Shown here in pieces: positions 35,055 to 44,081 of a stretch of DNA of 53,357 nucleotides. Within the stretch, counting starts at the first letter, position 1; every line of letters starts with the position of its first letter. Below the pieces are notes generated by a model. The model was not told where the DNA came from, searched no databases, and saw only the letters and a list, made by a program, of their open reading frames with translations. The stretch comes from Coriobacteriaceae bacterium. Its GTDB lineage: Bacteria; Actinomycetota; Coriobacteriia; Coriobacteriales; Coriobacteriaceae. The DNA lies in NCBI GenBank assembly GCA_902399975.1, contig CABOHA010000008.1:1-53357 (forward strand), read 5' to 3'. The position numbers were made by a program, and so were the translations under genes.

Positions 35055-35576
35055 TTACCTTACGTAGACGACGTTGTCGCGGCGGGGTTTGGGCTCGGGT
35101 AGCGTGTCCTCGGCATAGCCCAGAATGCAGTGACCGACACCGCGCAGGCTGCCGTCGGCGGGCAGGCTCCAGCTGGCCAGCAGCTCCAGGCCCTCGGGCG
35201 AGTCAAAGACCTCATGCGCGCGGTGAATCCAGCATGAATCGACACCCAGTGCATAGGCGGCGTTGAGCAAGTTGCCCATGGCGAGCGAGCCGTCTTCCAG
35301 ATGCGTGGGCACGTTGCGGTCGACCAGTACCACCACAACCGTTTTGGCTCCGTAGAAGGGGTCGCCGTTGCTACCCATGACTTGGGCGTTAAGCTGCGAG
35401 AGACGCTCGACGGTCGCGGGATCGGTGACGGCGACAAACGTCACCGGCTGGCGGCCCATGCCGCTCGGTGCATATTGGCCGGCTTCGATAATACGTGCAA
35501 GCTTTTCGGCCTCGACGGGACGATCGCTGTATTTGCGGCAGCTGCGGCGGTGAATGAGCGCTTCGATAGTCTCCAT
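35055..35576 (-). CDS. Nitroreductase family protein
   Basis: 173-residue FMN-dependent oxidoreductase of the small nitroreductase class. FMN-binding RRSCRKYSDRPV is at about 10-21, then APSGMGRQPV, GSLAMGNLLNAAYALGVDSCWIHRA, and GHCILGYAE near the C-terminus. AAGGAGGCACC precedes the ATG at 35576. The natural substrate is not predictable; such enzymes reduce quinones, nitro compounds or flavins. Convergent with the preceding membrane protein gene. Confidence 0.9.
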   Translation of the reverse strand: METIEALIHRRSCRKYSDRPVEAEKLARIIEAGQYAPSGMGRQPVTFVAVTDPATVERLSQLNAQVMGSNGDPFYGAKTVVVVLVDRNVPTHLEDGSLAMGNLLNAAYALGVDSCWIHRAHEVFDSPEGLELLASWSLPADGSLRGVGHCILGYAEDTLPEPKPRRDNVVYVR

Positions 35577-35871
35577 GGTGCCTCCTTGTAGTGGCGTTGC
35601 AGATGCCCCGTTCATACCCGTCGGGCTCAAACGATAGACGGTCAATTGCCCGGCCAAAAGGATAGATTCCAATTGGGAAAGTAGGTTTGCATAAAAGTAC
35701 CTTCAGAATGTGACAAACAAATGGGATGGTTAAACGTTTTATCCCGTCTACCCTGCGGTTTTTTACCACTTGCCTAAATGACGAACGTATAACCTCTGAT
35801 AAAGGTTTTACTAAAGGAGTACCAACGTTTATCAATGCGCCGTGGTGGCGCCGGGCCAGGAGGTAACTATC

Positions 35872-36162
35872 ATGTTCCAGGCTGGAGATGTCGTCGAGAC
35901 CGACTTCGAAGGATTTCTGAAGCTGCTGCGTTCCAAGACGCGCGCTTTTGTGATGATTGACGATCACGAGTACTACATCACGCACACCGATGGCTATTGG
36001 CGTGTTCAGGATTGCGAGGCCCTCAACGACAAGGGCCACTTTACTGACTGCTCCGAGCTGGTCAATACGGTCTGCGAGGTTGTTGAGCTGCCTTGGATTT
36101 GCGGCAAGAGCCTGCATGACAGCTTTGCGGGCGCTACGGTCTACGAGGCCGTCGCTGCCTAA
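35872..36162 (+). CDS. Small hypothetical protein
   Basis: 96 residues, acidic, no transmembrane segment or known domain. Contains VETDFEGFLKLLRSKTRAF and a YYITHTDGYWRV segment, and three Cys. The start is chosen by a strong SD (CCAGGAGGTAAC). The roughly 295-bp region upstream, up to the nitroreductase start, holds AAAGGAG sequences and AT-rich DNA but no other gene. A strong terminator follows, so it is a monocistronic expressed gene. Confidence 0.75.
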   Translation: MFQAGDVVETDFEGFLKLLRSKTRAFVMIDDHEYYITHTDGYWRVQDCEALNDKGHFTDCSELVNTVCEVVELPWICGKSLHDSFAGATVYEAVAA

Positions 36163-36188
36163 CAGGCAATAAAACCCGATTTTCACGT

Positions 36189-36224
36189 GACCGCTGGCGC
36201 CGCCCCCGCGCCGGCGGTCTTTTT
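36189..36224 (+). terminator. Terminator of the small hypothetical gene
   Basis: Perfect or near-perfect 12-bp GACCGCTGGCGC / GCGCCGGCGGTC stem followed by TTTTT. Confidence 0.92.
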
Positions 36225-36267
36225 CTGCCGATAGGCCATAAAAGTGCACGCGTTTGCGGAGAGCCTG

Positions 36268-36327
36268 TTGACGATAGTCAAAACTCGGACTAATCTAGAG
36301 ATATAAAATTGGTCAAAAATCGGACAA
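36268..36327 (+). promoter_or_regulatory. marR promoter with repeated operator
   Basis: TTGACG (36268-36273) and TAATCT (36291-36296) with a 17-bp spacer. Two direct repeats, GTCAAAACTCGGACTA (36277-36292) and GTCAAAAATCGGACAA (36312-36327), lie over the spacer and just past the start point, a classic place for MarR autorepression. Confidence 0.65.
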
Positions 36328-36343
36328 TCGAATGGTGGGATAG

Positions 36344-36844
36344 ATGAATAGTGCGGTTACGCTGGTCGACTTCGACCGGTTGCTCAATGGACTCGACCAT
36401 ATCTATTCGGAGTTCTCGCGCGCCTGCGGCCTTTCGGACTGCGCTTACTGGATGCTCGTCGATACCAGCACGGCGGGCGGCAGTATTGCCGTAAGCCGTC
36501 TGACAAGCGAATGGTTCTACAGCAAGCAGACCATCAACTCGGCCATTAAAACCTTGACGGCGCGGGGCTTCGCAACGTTGGAGTTTGCCGAAGGCAGTCG
36601 TAAGAACAAGGTTGTGAGCCTGACCGAAGAGGGCAGGCGATTTGCCGAGCGTTATGCGCTGCCGGCACTCAAGGCCGAGCAGCGAGCCTTTGGCGCGCTT
36701 GAGCCGTGTGAGCAGCGCGAGATTATGCGCTTGATCGGAAAATTCTCTCAGGTGCTCGGTGAGGAGTGCGAGGCATTTAAGCAGCATATCGCTGCCGAGA
36801 GCCAAGCCGAGAATCAAGGTGAGGGGGAGTCGTGCGACTGTTAA
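36344..36844 (+). CDS. MarR-family regulator of the downstream ABC exporter
   Basis: 166 residues with a winged HTH (SIAVSRLTSEWFYSKQTINSAIKTLTARGFATLEF) and C-terminal dimerisation helices. The wing SRKNKVVSLTEEG is typical. GGTGGGA precedes the ATG. The stop overlaps the start of the ABC half-transporter gene, so it is translated with it. By analogy with multidrug-exporter operons it should repress this operon until a toxic compound binds. Confidence 0.9.
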   Translation: MNSAVTLVDFDRLLNGLDHIYSEFSRACGLSDCAYWMLVDTSTAGGSIAVSRLTSEWFYSKQTINSAIKTLTARGFATLEFAEGSRKNKVVSLTEEGRRFAERYALPALKAEQRAFGALEPCEQREIMRLIGKFSQVLGEECEAFKQHIAAESQAENQGEGESCDC

Positions 36845-38568
36845 TGAGGTTTCTGAAGCCCTATCGAGGGCTTATCGCAGTGACGCTGCTGGTGCTGCTG
36901 GTTGATAACGTCGGCACGCTGTTGGTTCCCACGATGCTGGCGAACATGGTCAACACCGGTATCACCACGGGTGATGTCGACTACATTTTGCGCAATGGCC
37001 TCTACATGCTTATCGCGACCGGCATGGCCAGCGGCGGCGCGGTGCTGGGCTGCTATCTTTCGGCGCGCTTGGCCGCCAACGTGGCCTGCGATATCCGCAA
37101 TGCCGTGTACGACAAGTCGCTCGAGCTCGCGGCCAGCGACTTTGAGCGCTTTGGCACCGGATCGATGATCACGCGCTCGCTCAACGACATCAACGTGATT
37201 CAGCAGGCGATTCTGCAGACGATTCAGCTGGTGCTGCCCGTGCCGTTTTTGGCTGTGGCGGGCATCATCTTCGCCTGGTTTGTCGATCCCGCCATGGGCA
37301 CGCTGCTGGGCGTGGTCGTTGCGATCGTGCTGGTGGCGGCGGTCTTTACGGTGGCTAACGCCGCGCCGATTTTTATGCGCCTTCAGAGCTTTATCGACCG
37401 CATGAACGTGGTGCTGCGCGAGAACATCGTGGGCGTGCGCGTCATCCGTGCGTTTAACAAGGAGCGTCACGAGGAGCGGCGCCTGGACGAGGTGTTCAGC
37501 GACTACGCCGCCAACGCCATCAAAGTCAACCACCTGTTTGTGGGCCTCGACAGCTCAAGCTTCTTTTTGATGAACATCGCCGAGGTGGCGGTGCTGTGGG
37601 TTGGCGGCAACCGCGTGGGCGCCCACGCCATGCAGATCGCGAGCATCTCGGCGGTGCTGGAGTACGCGCTTCTGATCCTGTTCTTTGTGATGATGGCGCA
37701 GATGGTGGTGCTAACGCTGCCACGCGCCGCGGCATGTCTAAGCCGTGCACAGCAAGTGCTGGAGATTGAGCCGAGCATCGTCGATGGCCAGCGTACGCTT
37801 GATGCGGCCGCGTCCGACTCAAAGGACGGGGCTGATGCGGTTGCCGTGTTCGATCATATGTCGTTTCGCTTTGACGACGCCGACGAGGACACGCTGTGCG
37901 ATCTGAACTTTACCTGTCGTCGCGGTCAGACGACAGCGATTGTGGGCTCGACGGGCTCGGGCAAGTCGACGGTGGCAAAGCTTCTGTTGCGCTTCCACGA
38001 TGCCACGAAGGGTGCCATTCGCTTGAGCGGCGTCGATTTGCGCGAGCTTTCGCAAGGTGAGATTCGCGGGCGCATCGCCTACGTGCCACAGAAGGCGTGG
38101 CTGTTCTCGGGCACCGTGGCAAGCAACCTGCGCTTTGGCAACGAAGACGCGACCGAGGCGGACATGCTTCATGCGCTGCAGGTTGCCCAGAGCACCTTTG
38201 TGCTCGATCAGCCGCAGGGGCTCGATACCCCGGTGGTGCAGGGCGGTACGAACTTTTCGGGCGGCCAGCGCCAACGTCTGGCCATCGCCCGTGCGCTCAT
38301 GAAGCATGCCGATCTGTATATCTTCGACGATAGTTTTTCGGCCCTGGACTTTAAGACCGATGCGGCCCTGCGCCATGCGCTGCAGGACGAGACGCGCGAC
38401 GCCGCGGTGCTCATCATCGCGCAGCGCATCTCGACGATTCTGCACGCCGACCAGATTGTCGTGCTCAAGGATGGCGAGGTCGTGGGCCTGGGCACGCATG
38501 GCGAGCTTATGGAAACCTGCGAGGTGTACCGCGCCATCGCGGAATCGCAGATGAAGGGAGGTGAGTAG
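36832..38568 (+). CDS. Heterodimeric ABC exporter, degenerate-site subunit
   Basis: 578-residue half transporter: six-helix membrane domain, then ATPase with Walker A GSTGSGKST, signature FSGGQRQRL and Walker B IFDDSFSALD. The residue after Walker B is Asp, not the catalytic Glu, marking the non-catalytic site of heterodimeric exporters such as TM287/288 or BmrCD. GTG at 36832 follows AGGGGGAG; ATG at 36844 is also possible. Partner subunit is next. Drug, peptide or lipid export is plausible; the substrate is unknown. Confidence 0.92.
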   Translation: MRLLMRFLKPYRGLIAVTLLVLLVDNVGTLLVPTMLANMVNTGITTGDVDYILRNGLYMLIATGMASGGAVLGCYLSARLAANVACDIRNAVYDKSLELAASDFERFGTGSMITRSLNDINVIQQAILQTIQLVLPVPFLAVAGIIFAWFVDPAMGTLLGVVVAIVLVAAVFTVANAAPIFMRLQSFIDRMNVVLRENIVGVRVIRAFNKERHEERRLDEVFSDYAANAIKVNHLFVGLDSSSFFLMNIAEVAVLWVGGNRVGAHAMQIASISAVLEYALLILFFVMMAQMVVLTLPRAAACLSRAQQVLEIEPSIVDGQRTLDAAASDSKDGADAVAVFDHMSFRFDDADEDTLCDLNFTCRRGQTTAIVGSTGSGKSTVAKLLLRFHDATKGAIRLSGVDLRELSQGEIRGRIAYVPQKAWLFSGTVASNLRFGNEDATEADMLHALQVAQSTFVLDQPQGLDTPVVQGGTNFSGGQRQRLAIARALMKHADLYIFDDSFSALDFKTDAALRHALQDETRDAAVLIIAQRISTILHADQIVVLKDGEVVGLGTHGELMETCEVYRAIAESQMKGGE

Positions 38569-38569
38569 C

Positions 38570-40576
38570 ATGACCGAGGAGCTCGAGAAGCAGGGCGGCG
38601 TTGATGACGCCGTTGCCGCGGGGCTGGTCGAGGAAACGGCTGTCACGTCGACCGAGCTGGATGACGCCGCCAAGGCTGCAGTCGAGCGCGAGGCTCGCCG
38701 CCAAGCGCTCTACGAGGAAAACGAGCGTGCCGAGGACGAGCGTGCCCGCGCCGAGGCAGAGCGTATGCGCGACGTGGACGACGAAGAAGAGGGCGAGACG
38801 CCCCGGGATACCTGGACGACGGTGCGCCGCCTGTGGAGCGAGGCCGTCGGCGACCATTGGCGCTTCTACATCGTGTTCGCGAGCATCGTGTTCTACGTCA
38901 TCTTTAACACCGCCGCGCCGGCATACAGCGCCCGCGTGATCGATGAGCTGTGGGGCCACATTCAGGTGGCGTTTGCCAACGGAACCACCTTCAACATCAC
39001 TTGGGAGAACTGCGGCAAGACCATCTTCGTCTACTTTATGATCTGGACGGCCGCTGCCTCGTTCTATGCGCTCCAGAGTTTTTTGATGTCGAGTGTTGCT
39101 GAGCGCCTCAACCTGCGCCTGCGCAACCGCATCGCGCAAAAGCTCAGCCGTCTGCCGCTCGCTTACTTTGATGCGCATCGCCCCGGTGAGGTAGTCAGCC
39201 GCGCGACCAACGACCTGGACAAGATGTCTGAGAGCATGCAGCGCGGATTGCTGCAGCTGCTGGTGTCGATCGGCACCGTGACGGGCGCCATCATCATGAT
39301 GTTCGTCTATAGCGTTAGGCTCACGTTGATCTTTTTGGGTTTTACGGTGGTATCGCTGCTGGTGACCAAGGTGGTCTCGCGCCGCACGCATGACGTAACC
39401 GGTGAGCGCCAGGAATGGGTCTCCAAGATTACGAGCGCGGTTGAGGAGGGTTACTCGGGCCGTCTGGTGATTCGCGCATTCAACCGCGAGCACCAGAGCT
39501 CTGCTGAGGTGCACGAGGCCTCGGGCGAGCTGGCGCGCGTGAGTGCCAAGGCCGACTTTATGATCAATGCCGTCGGCCCTGCGGTACGCTTTATCGGCCG
39601 TTTGGCGCAGATCGTGATCGCACTGGTGGGCTGCAGCATGCTGGTTGCCGGTCACATGACCGTCGGCGTGTTCCAGGCGTTCTTCCAGTTTATCTACGAG
39701 GCGTCCGAACCCATGACGCAGCTGTCGTTTACCTTTAACTCGCTGCAGAGCGCGCTGGCGAGTGCGGAGCGCGTGTTCGACCTGCTCGATGAGCCCGAGA
39801 TGGAAGCCGATCCGCTGCCGGACGAGGCCGCCAAGCTGCCGGGTCGCGTAGAGGGCCGCGTCTCCTTTGAGCACGTGCGCTTTGGTTATTCGCCTGACAA
39901 GCCGCTTATGCGCGACGTGTCGTTTACCGCCGAGCCGGGCCAGAAGATTGCCGTGGTGGGAACCACGGGCGCAGGCAAGACGACGCTCATCAACCTGCTC
40001 ATGCGCTTCTACGAGATTGACGGCGGGCGCATTACGCTCGACGGCGTGGATACGAGCCGCATGGACCGCGGCGAGCTACGGCAGCAGTTTGGCATGGTGC
40101 TGCAGGACGCCTGGCTATTTGATGGCACGATTGCGCAGAACATCGCCTACGGCTGTCCCGAGGCGACGCGCGACGAGATCGTGGCGGCTGCGCGCGCCGC
40201 GCAGGTCGACTTCTTTGTGCGTACCATGCCGCAGGGCTACGACACGCGGGTGGCCAACGATGCCGAGAGCATTAGCCAGGGTCAGCGCCAGCTGCTGACC
40301 ATCGCGCGCGTGCTGCTCAACAACCCGGCGATTCTCATCCTGGACGAGGCGACCTCAAGCGTGGACACGCGCACCGAGCTTGCCATCGGCCGCGCCATGG
40401 ACGCGCTCATGCGCGGGCGCACCAGCTTTGTGATTGCGCATCGCCTGTCGACGATCGTGGATGCCGACCTGATTTTGGTCATGGATCACGGCAACATTAT
40501 CGAGCAGGGAACGCACGAGGAGCTGCTGGCTGCCGAGGGCGCCTATGCCGACCTCTACCTGAGCCAGTTCGCATAA
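38570..40576 (+). CDS. Heterodimeric ABC exporter, catalytic-site subunit
   Basis: 668 residues. An unusual 75-residue acidic/Ala/Arg charged N-extension (EREARRQALYEENERAED) precedes the six-helix domain and may be a coiled coil. The ATPase has Walker A GTTGAGKTT, signature ISQGQRQLL and a consensus Walker B ILILDEATSSVD with catalytic Glu. GGGAGGTGA precedes the ATG, which lies 1 bp after the partner's stop. The signature SQGQ completes the degenerate site of the partner, as in known heterodimers. Confidence 0.92.
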   Translation: MTEELEKQGGVDDAVAAGLVEETAVTSTELDDAAKAAVEREARRQALYEENERAEDERARAEAERMRDVDDEEEGETPRDTWTTVRRLWSEAVGDHWRFYIVFASIVFYVIFNTAAPAYSARVIDELWGHIQVAFANGTTFNITWENCGKTIFVYFMIWTAAASFYALQSFLMSSVAERLNLRLRNRIAQKLSRLPLAYFDAHRPGEVVSRATNDLDKMSESMQRGLLQLLVSIGTVTGAIIMMFVYSVRLTLIFLGFTVVSLLVTKVVSRRTHDVTGERQEWVSKITSAVEEGYSGRLVIRAFNREHQSSAEVHEASGELARVSAKADFMINAVGPAVRFIGRLAQIVIALVGCSMLVAGHMTVGVFQAFFQFIYEASEPMTQLSFTFNSLQSALASAERVFDLLDEPEMEADPLPDEAAKLPGRVEGRVSFEHVRFGYSPDKPLMRDVSFTAEPGQKIAVVGTTGAGKTTLINLLMRFYEIDGGRITLDGVDTSRMDRGELRQQFGMVLQDAWLFDGTIAQNIAYGCPEATRDEIVAAARAAQVDFFVRTMPQGYDTRVANDAESISQGQRQLLTIARVLLNNPAILILDEATSSVDTRTELAIGRAMDALMRGRTSFVIAHRLSTIVDADLILVMDHGNIIEQGTHEELLAAEGAYADLYLSQFA

Positions 40577-40606
40577 TGTGACAAAGGAATAGTCCCTTTG
40601 TCACAT
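40576..40606. repeat. Short REP-like palindrome
   Basis: ATGTGACAAAGG / CCTTTGTCACAT perfect 12-bp arms around AATAGTC. Resembles the element at 21552 (ACAAAGG core). Confidence 0.75.
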
Positions 40607-40613
40607 CAGGAAT

Positions 40614-40648
40614 AAGGCGCGCCGGGGATGGATTCCCTGGCGCGCCTT
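40614..40648. terminator. Bidirectional terminator
   Basis: AAGGCGCGCC / GGCGCGCCTT stem with inner GGGGA/TCCCT pairs, between convergent ABC and cysE genes. Confidence 0.75.
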
Positions 40649-40684
40649 TGCGTTGGCGTCGATGTTGTCGGCGGCCGTCCGCTT

Positions 40685-41389
40685 TTAGCGTTCGTCCACG
40701 AGTTTGGCGACGAGGGCCTTAAGCTCGGCCACCTCTTGCTCGAGCTCTTTGACCCGGCGTGCGTTCTCGGTGATGCCTTGGCGGTTGAGGGCGCTTTGCT
40801 CGGCTGCGTCGTCGGGCATGTACTCGCGATGCTGCTTGGCGTCGAAGGTCTCCTCGAACACGCGGCAGCCGTTGCGTTTGATAATGCGGCCGGGCACGCC
40901 CACGACGGTGCAGTTGTCGGGCACGTCTTTGACGACAACCGAGTTGCCGCCGATTTTGACGTTGTTGCCAATGCGAATGTTGCCGAGCACCTTGGCGCCT
41001 GTGCCCACGGTGACGTTGTTGCCCAGGGTGGGGTGGCGCTTGCCGGTCTCGTTGCCGGTGCCGCCAAGTGTGACGCCCTGATAGAGCACGCAGTTGTCGC
41101 CCACAATGGCGGTTTCGCCGATGACAACGCCCATGGCGTGGTCGATAAAGAAATGCTTGCCGATCTGTGCGGCAGGATGAATCTCGACGCCAGTGATATG
41201 GCGGGTGATTTGCGAGAGCACGCGGGCGAGCGAGCGATGTCCATGTTCCCACAGCCAGTGCTCGGGCACGTGGTTCCACTTGGCGTGCAGGCCGGGGTAA
41301 GAAAGGAAGATGACTAGGCCGTTTTGCGCGGCGGGGTCCTGTGCCTGGACGGTCTTGATGTCCTCGCGAATGGTATTGATAAAGCTCAC
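40685..41389 (-). CDS. cysE: Serine O-acetyltransferase
   Basis: First step of cysteine synthesis: serine plus acetyl-CoA gives O-acetylserine. 234 residues. An N-terminal helical region ([15 protein letters not shown]) is followed by [33 protein letters not shown] with the catalytic His and left-handed beta-helix repeats ([30 protein letters not shown]). A Lys/Glu coiled tail extends the C-terminus by about 50 residues. GTG at 41389 follows GGGAGG. No cysK nearby. Confidence 0.93.
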   Translation of the reverse strand: MSFINTIREDIKTVQAQDPAAQNGLVIFLSYPGLHAKWNHVPEHWLWEHGHRSLARVLSQITRHITGVEIHPAAQIGKHFFIDHAMGVVIGETAIVGDNCVLYQGVTLGGTGNETGKRHPTLGNNVTVGTGAKVLGNIRIGNNVKIGGNSVVVKDVPDNCTVVGVPGRIIKRNGCRVFEETFDAKQHREYMPDDAAEQSALNRQGITENARRVKELEQEVAELKALVAKLVDER

Positions 41390-41613
41390 CGGCCGCCCTC
41401 CCTTAGCGCCGCGACAATGCAATTCAATAAAGTATAGCGATTCGCTAGGGATTAGGAAGAGCAATCTTGCTCGGCTTTGCGCGACAGGTGTCAATTATGC
41501 AAACTTGCTGGTAATGAAGTCACGCTTTTGTAAGGTCGTGTGCGTTGCCGCGTCACAACCGTATACTGGTCAACTTGGACGTGTCCGCGCCCACAACTGA
41601 GAGGTTTTACTTC

Positions 41614-42261
41614 ATGGGTTTCATCAATTTTATCGCCGAGCTGCTTAAGGATCCGCGCACCGCGATCGCCAGCTGGATTGCTGCCGGCCCGCTTATGGCC
41701 TATGGCTGCGTGTTCCTGATCATCTTTATCGAGACGGGCGTGGTGTTCTTCCCGTTCCTTCCCGGCGATTCGCTGCTGTTTGCCTCAGGTTTCTTTGCCC
41801 ACAACGGCGGCTTTAACATCGTGGCTCTGCTGGCCGTCGCATGGACGGCTGCTATCTTGGGCGATCAGTGCAACTTTATGATCGGTCATTTCTTTGGCCA
41901 AAAGATCATCGCCTCGGGCAAGGTGAAGGCCATGACGCCCGAGCGTATCAAAAAGTCCGAGGACTTCCTGGACAAGTGGGGCCACCTGGCCATCTTCCTG
42001 GGTCGCTTCTTCCCGTTTATCCGCACCTTTGTGCCTTTCATCGCCGGCATGGGCGGCATGCACTGGCGCAACTTTGTCATCTTTAACGTGCTGGGCGGCA
42101 TTACCTGGTCGACGGTCTTTACGCTGTTGGGCTACTTCTTTGGCGGCATTCCCTTTGTGCAGGAGCACTTTGAGCTGCTGATTATCGGCATCGTCGCCGT
42201 GTCGATCATCCCGACCGTGGTCGGTCTGGTTAAGGCTAAGCTGGGCAAAAAGAACGCGTAG
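41614..42261 (+). CDS. DedA-family membrane protein
   Basis: 215 residues with about five hydrophobic segments. DedA hallmarks: FIETGVVFFPFLPGDSLLFASG, the GDQCNFMIGHFFGQK loop, and GRFFPFIRTFVPFIAGMGGM with the conserved FxRxxP-like run. DedA/UPF0043 proteins are linked to lipid (undecaprenyl phosphate) recycling and membrane homeostasis. GAGAGG precedes the ATG. Divergent from cysE across 224 bp, where a TATACT -10-like hexamer occurs at 41562. Confidence 0.93.
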   Translation: MGFINFIAELLKDPRTAIASWIAAGPLMAYGCVFLIIFIETGVVFFPFLPGDSLLFASGFFAHNGGFNIVALLAVAWTAAILGDQCNFMIGHFFGQKIIASGKVKAMTPERIKKSEDFLDKWGHLAIFLGRFFPFIRTFVPFIAGMGGMHWRNFVIFNVLGGITWSTVFTLLGYFFGGIPFVQEHFELLIIGIVAVSIIPTVVGLVKAKLGKKNA

Positions 42262-42290
42262 CTCGAGCCGGCGCGCAAACCGTGCCGTTG

Positions 42291-42323
42291 AGGCCCGTCA
42301 CCCTTTACGGTGGCGGGCCTTTC
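42291..42323 (+). terminator. dedA terminator
   Basis: AGGCCCGTCACC / GGTGGCGGGCCT with loop CTTTAC, then TTTC. Confidence 0.85.
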
Positions 42324-42344
42324 TACTTCGGTCAAATGAAAATA

Positions 42345-42360
42345 CTTTACTTAGTTAAAG
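42345..42360. promoter_or_regulatory. Operator candidate upstream of ilvE
   Basis: CTTTACTTAGTTAAAG, matching the site before the amino-acid importer (11054) at 14 of 16 positions. A TACAAT -10-like hexamer follows at 42391. The leader from 42397 to 42549 is GC-rich and shows no gene. Confidence 0.45.
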
Positions 42361-42549
42361 AAAAGCGTTTTATCAGACGCGTACGGGGAGTACAATCTCG
42401 TGCATGCGAATCGACGTGCCATCGGCTTTGATGCCGTTCGCGTGTCCCGTCCGGCTCTACGCTCCGGGCGTGCGACGTTGCGACGCGGTCGGCTTCGGTC
42501 TTTGCGTGCGGGTTCGCGAGTATGCAACTGTGTATGTAAGGAGCGACAT

Positions 42550-43602
42550 ATGACTGTCGAGAAGAAGGATATCGATTGGGGTAGCCTCGGCTTTGGCTAC
42601 ATGAAAACCGATTACAGCTACGAGGCTCATTGGAAGGATGGCGAGTGGGACGAGGGCGGCCTGACCACCGACCACACCCTGCATGTTTCCGAGTGCGGGG
42701 GCATCTTCCATTACTGCCAGGAGGTCTTTGAGGGCCTGAAGGCCTACACCGCCGAGGACGGCAGCATCGTCTGCTTCCGTCCCGACATGAACGCTGAGCG
42801 TATGTATAACTCTGCCCAGCGCCTCGAGATGCCCCCGTTCCCCAAGGACAAGTTCGTTGAGGCCGTCAAGCAGGTCGTTTCTGCCAACGCCGCCTGGGTT
42901 CCGCCCTTCGGTTCCGGTGCGACCCTGTACGTGCGTCCGTTTATGATCGGCTCCGGTGACGTGATCGGCGTGGCTCCCGCTCCTGAGTACACGTTCCGCA
43001 TTCTCGTGACCCCGGTCGGTCCGTACTTTAAGGGTGGCCTTAAGCCCGTCAAGCTGCGCGTTTCCGAGTATGACCGTGCGGCGCCGCACGGCACCGGCAA
43101 CATCAAGGCCGGCCTCAACTACGCCATGTCCCTCAAGCCCACGATGGAGGCCCATCGCGAGGGCTATGCCGAGAACCTGTATCTCGACTCCGAGTCCCGC
43201 ACCTATGTCGAGGAGACCGGTGGCGCCAACGTCCTGTTCGTGAAGGAGGACGGCACGCTCGTCGTTCCTCAGTCGCACACCGACTCCATCCTGCCCTCCA
43301 TCACCCGCCGTTCGCTCGTTCAGGTTGCTCAGGACCTGGGCATAACCGTCGACCAGCGCCCCGTCGAGTGGGCCGAGGTTAAGGCCGGCACCTTCGTCGA
43401 GTGCGGTCTGTGCGGCACCGCTGCCGTCATCTCCCCGGTGGGCGAGATCGACAACAAGGTTTACGGCGCCGACGAGACCGTGACCTTCCCGGCTGGTTAC
43501 ACCGAGATCGGCCCTGTGATGAAGAAGCTCCGCGAGACCCTGACTGGTATCCAGTCTGGTGCTGTTGAGGACAAGCACGACTGGGTCTATACCGTGGCGT
43601 AA
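42550..43602 (+). CDS. ilvE: Branched-chain amino-acid aminotransferase
   Basis: Last step of Leu/Ile/Val synthesis or first of their breakdown. 350 residues, fold-type IV PLP enzyme. The N-terminal VFEGLKAY motif, the PLP Lys K186 in GTGNIKAGLNYA, the EETGGANVLFV loop and the C-terminal CGTAAVISPVGEI are those of IlvE. AAGGAG precedes the ATG; the longer frame covers a GC-rich leader without conservation. Confidence 0.95.
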   Translation: MTVEKKDIDWGSLGFGYMKTDYSYEAHWKDGEWDEGGLTTDHTLHVSECGGIFHYCQEVFEGLKAYTAEDGSIVCFRPDMNAERMYNSAQRLEMPPFPKDKFVEAVKQVVSANAAWVPPFGSGATLYVRPFMIGSGDVIGVAPAPEYTFRILVTPVGPYFKGGLKPVKLRVSEYDRAAPHGTGNIKAGLNYAMSLKPTMEAHREGYAENLYLDSESRTYVEETGGANVLFVKEDGTLVVPQSHTDSILPSITRRSLVQVAQDLGITVDQRPVEWAEVKAGTFVECGLCGTAAVISPVGEIDNKVYGADETVTFPAGYTEIGPVMKKLRETLTGIQSGAVEDKHDWVYTVA

Positions 43603-43635
43603 GCTGCCATAGCTGTTCGGCCCGAGGGCAACCTA

Positions 43636-43726
43636 CCTTTCCGGCGCGTCCTCGGACATGAAAGAACCTCCGCTGCGCACTTCGTGCGGCGGAGGTTCTT
43701 TCGTCCTGCGGAGTGCGCCGGAAAGG
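43636..43726. repeat. Large two-part palindrome after ilvE
   Basis: Outer arms CCTTTCCGGCGC / GCGCCGGAAAGG and inner arms AAAGAACCTCCGC / GCGGAGGTTCTTT form one about 90-nt hairpin with interior bulges. It may act as the ilvE terminator, but no T-run follows. Confidence 0.8.
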
Positions 43727-43773
43727 AAGGCCGTGCTTTTGTTTTGGTTCGCGCCATGTGGGGGTGGTGGCGA

Positions 43774-43976
43774 CGTGCATTTTTGCGAGTATTCTGCAAT
43801 CGAAGGCCCCTGCATACCGACCTCGGGCAAAAATCGGGATTTCTCGATGTTTTCTACGAATGATGGGCGGGGTTATGGGCTGACAGCGTTTTGATTTGCA
43901 GGGACATTCGCGGTCTTTGGCATTTATCGTAGCGCCCGAAGCTCTTGGTTATGTTGAATACTCCTAAAAATGCACG
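43774..43976. repeat. Inverted repeat pair enclosing 161 bp
   Basis: CGTGCATTTTTGCGAGTATTC (43774-43794, 21 nt counted; first 20 shown elsewhere) pairs with the segment at 43956-43976 with two mismatches. The inner 161 bp has no credible gene. It fills most of the 479-bp ilvE-lemA gap. Confidence 0.6.
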
Positions 43977-44006
43977 GCGCTTAGAGGGGGACCTTCGCGA
44001 AAAAGG

Positions 44007-44045
44007 AAACCGCCCCGTCGAAGTATGCGTTCGACGGGGCGGTTT
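44007..44045 (-). terminator. lemA terminator
   Basis: Perfect 16-bp stem AAACCGCCCCGTCGAA / TTCGACGGGGCGGTTT; on the minus strand it is followed by CCTTTTTC. Confidence 0.9.
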
Positions 44046-44081
44046 ATACATTTGGCCGATTAAGGATGCGCTGCCAAACTA

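Noticed and set aside
42397..42549. Attenuation leader peptide for ilvE
   Set aside because: No short frame rich in Leu/Ile/Val codons with SD and terminator/antiterminator was visible.
43587..43894. Short frames on both strands after ilvE (70-117 codons)
   Set aside because: They run through large palindromes; no SD and no conserved features.
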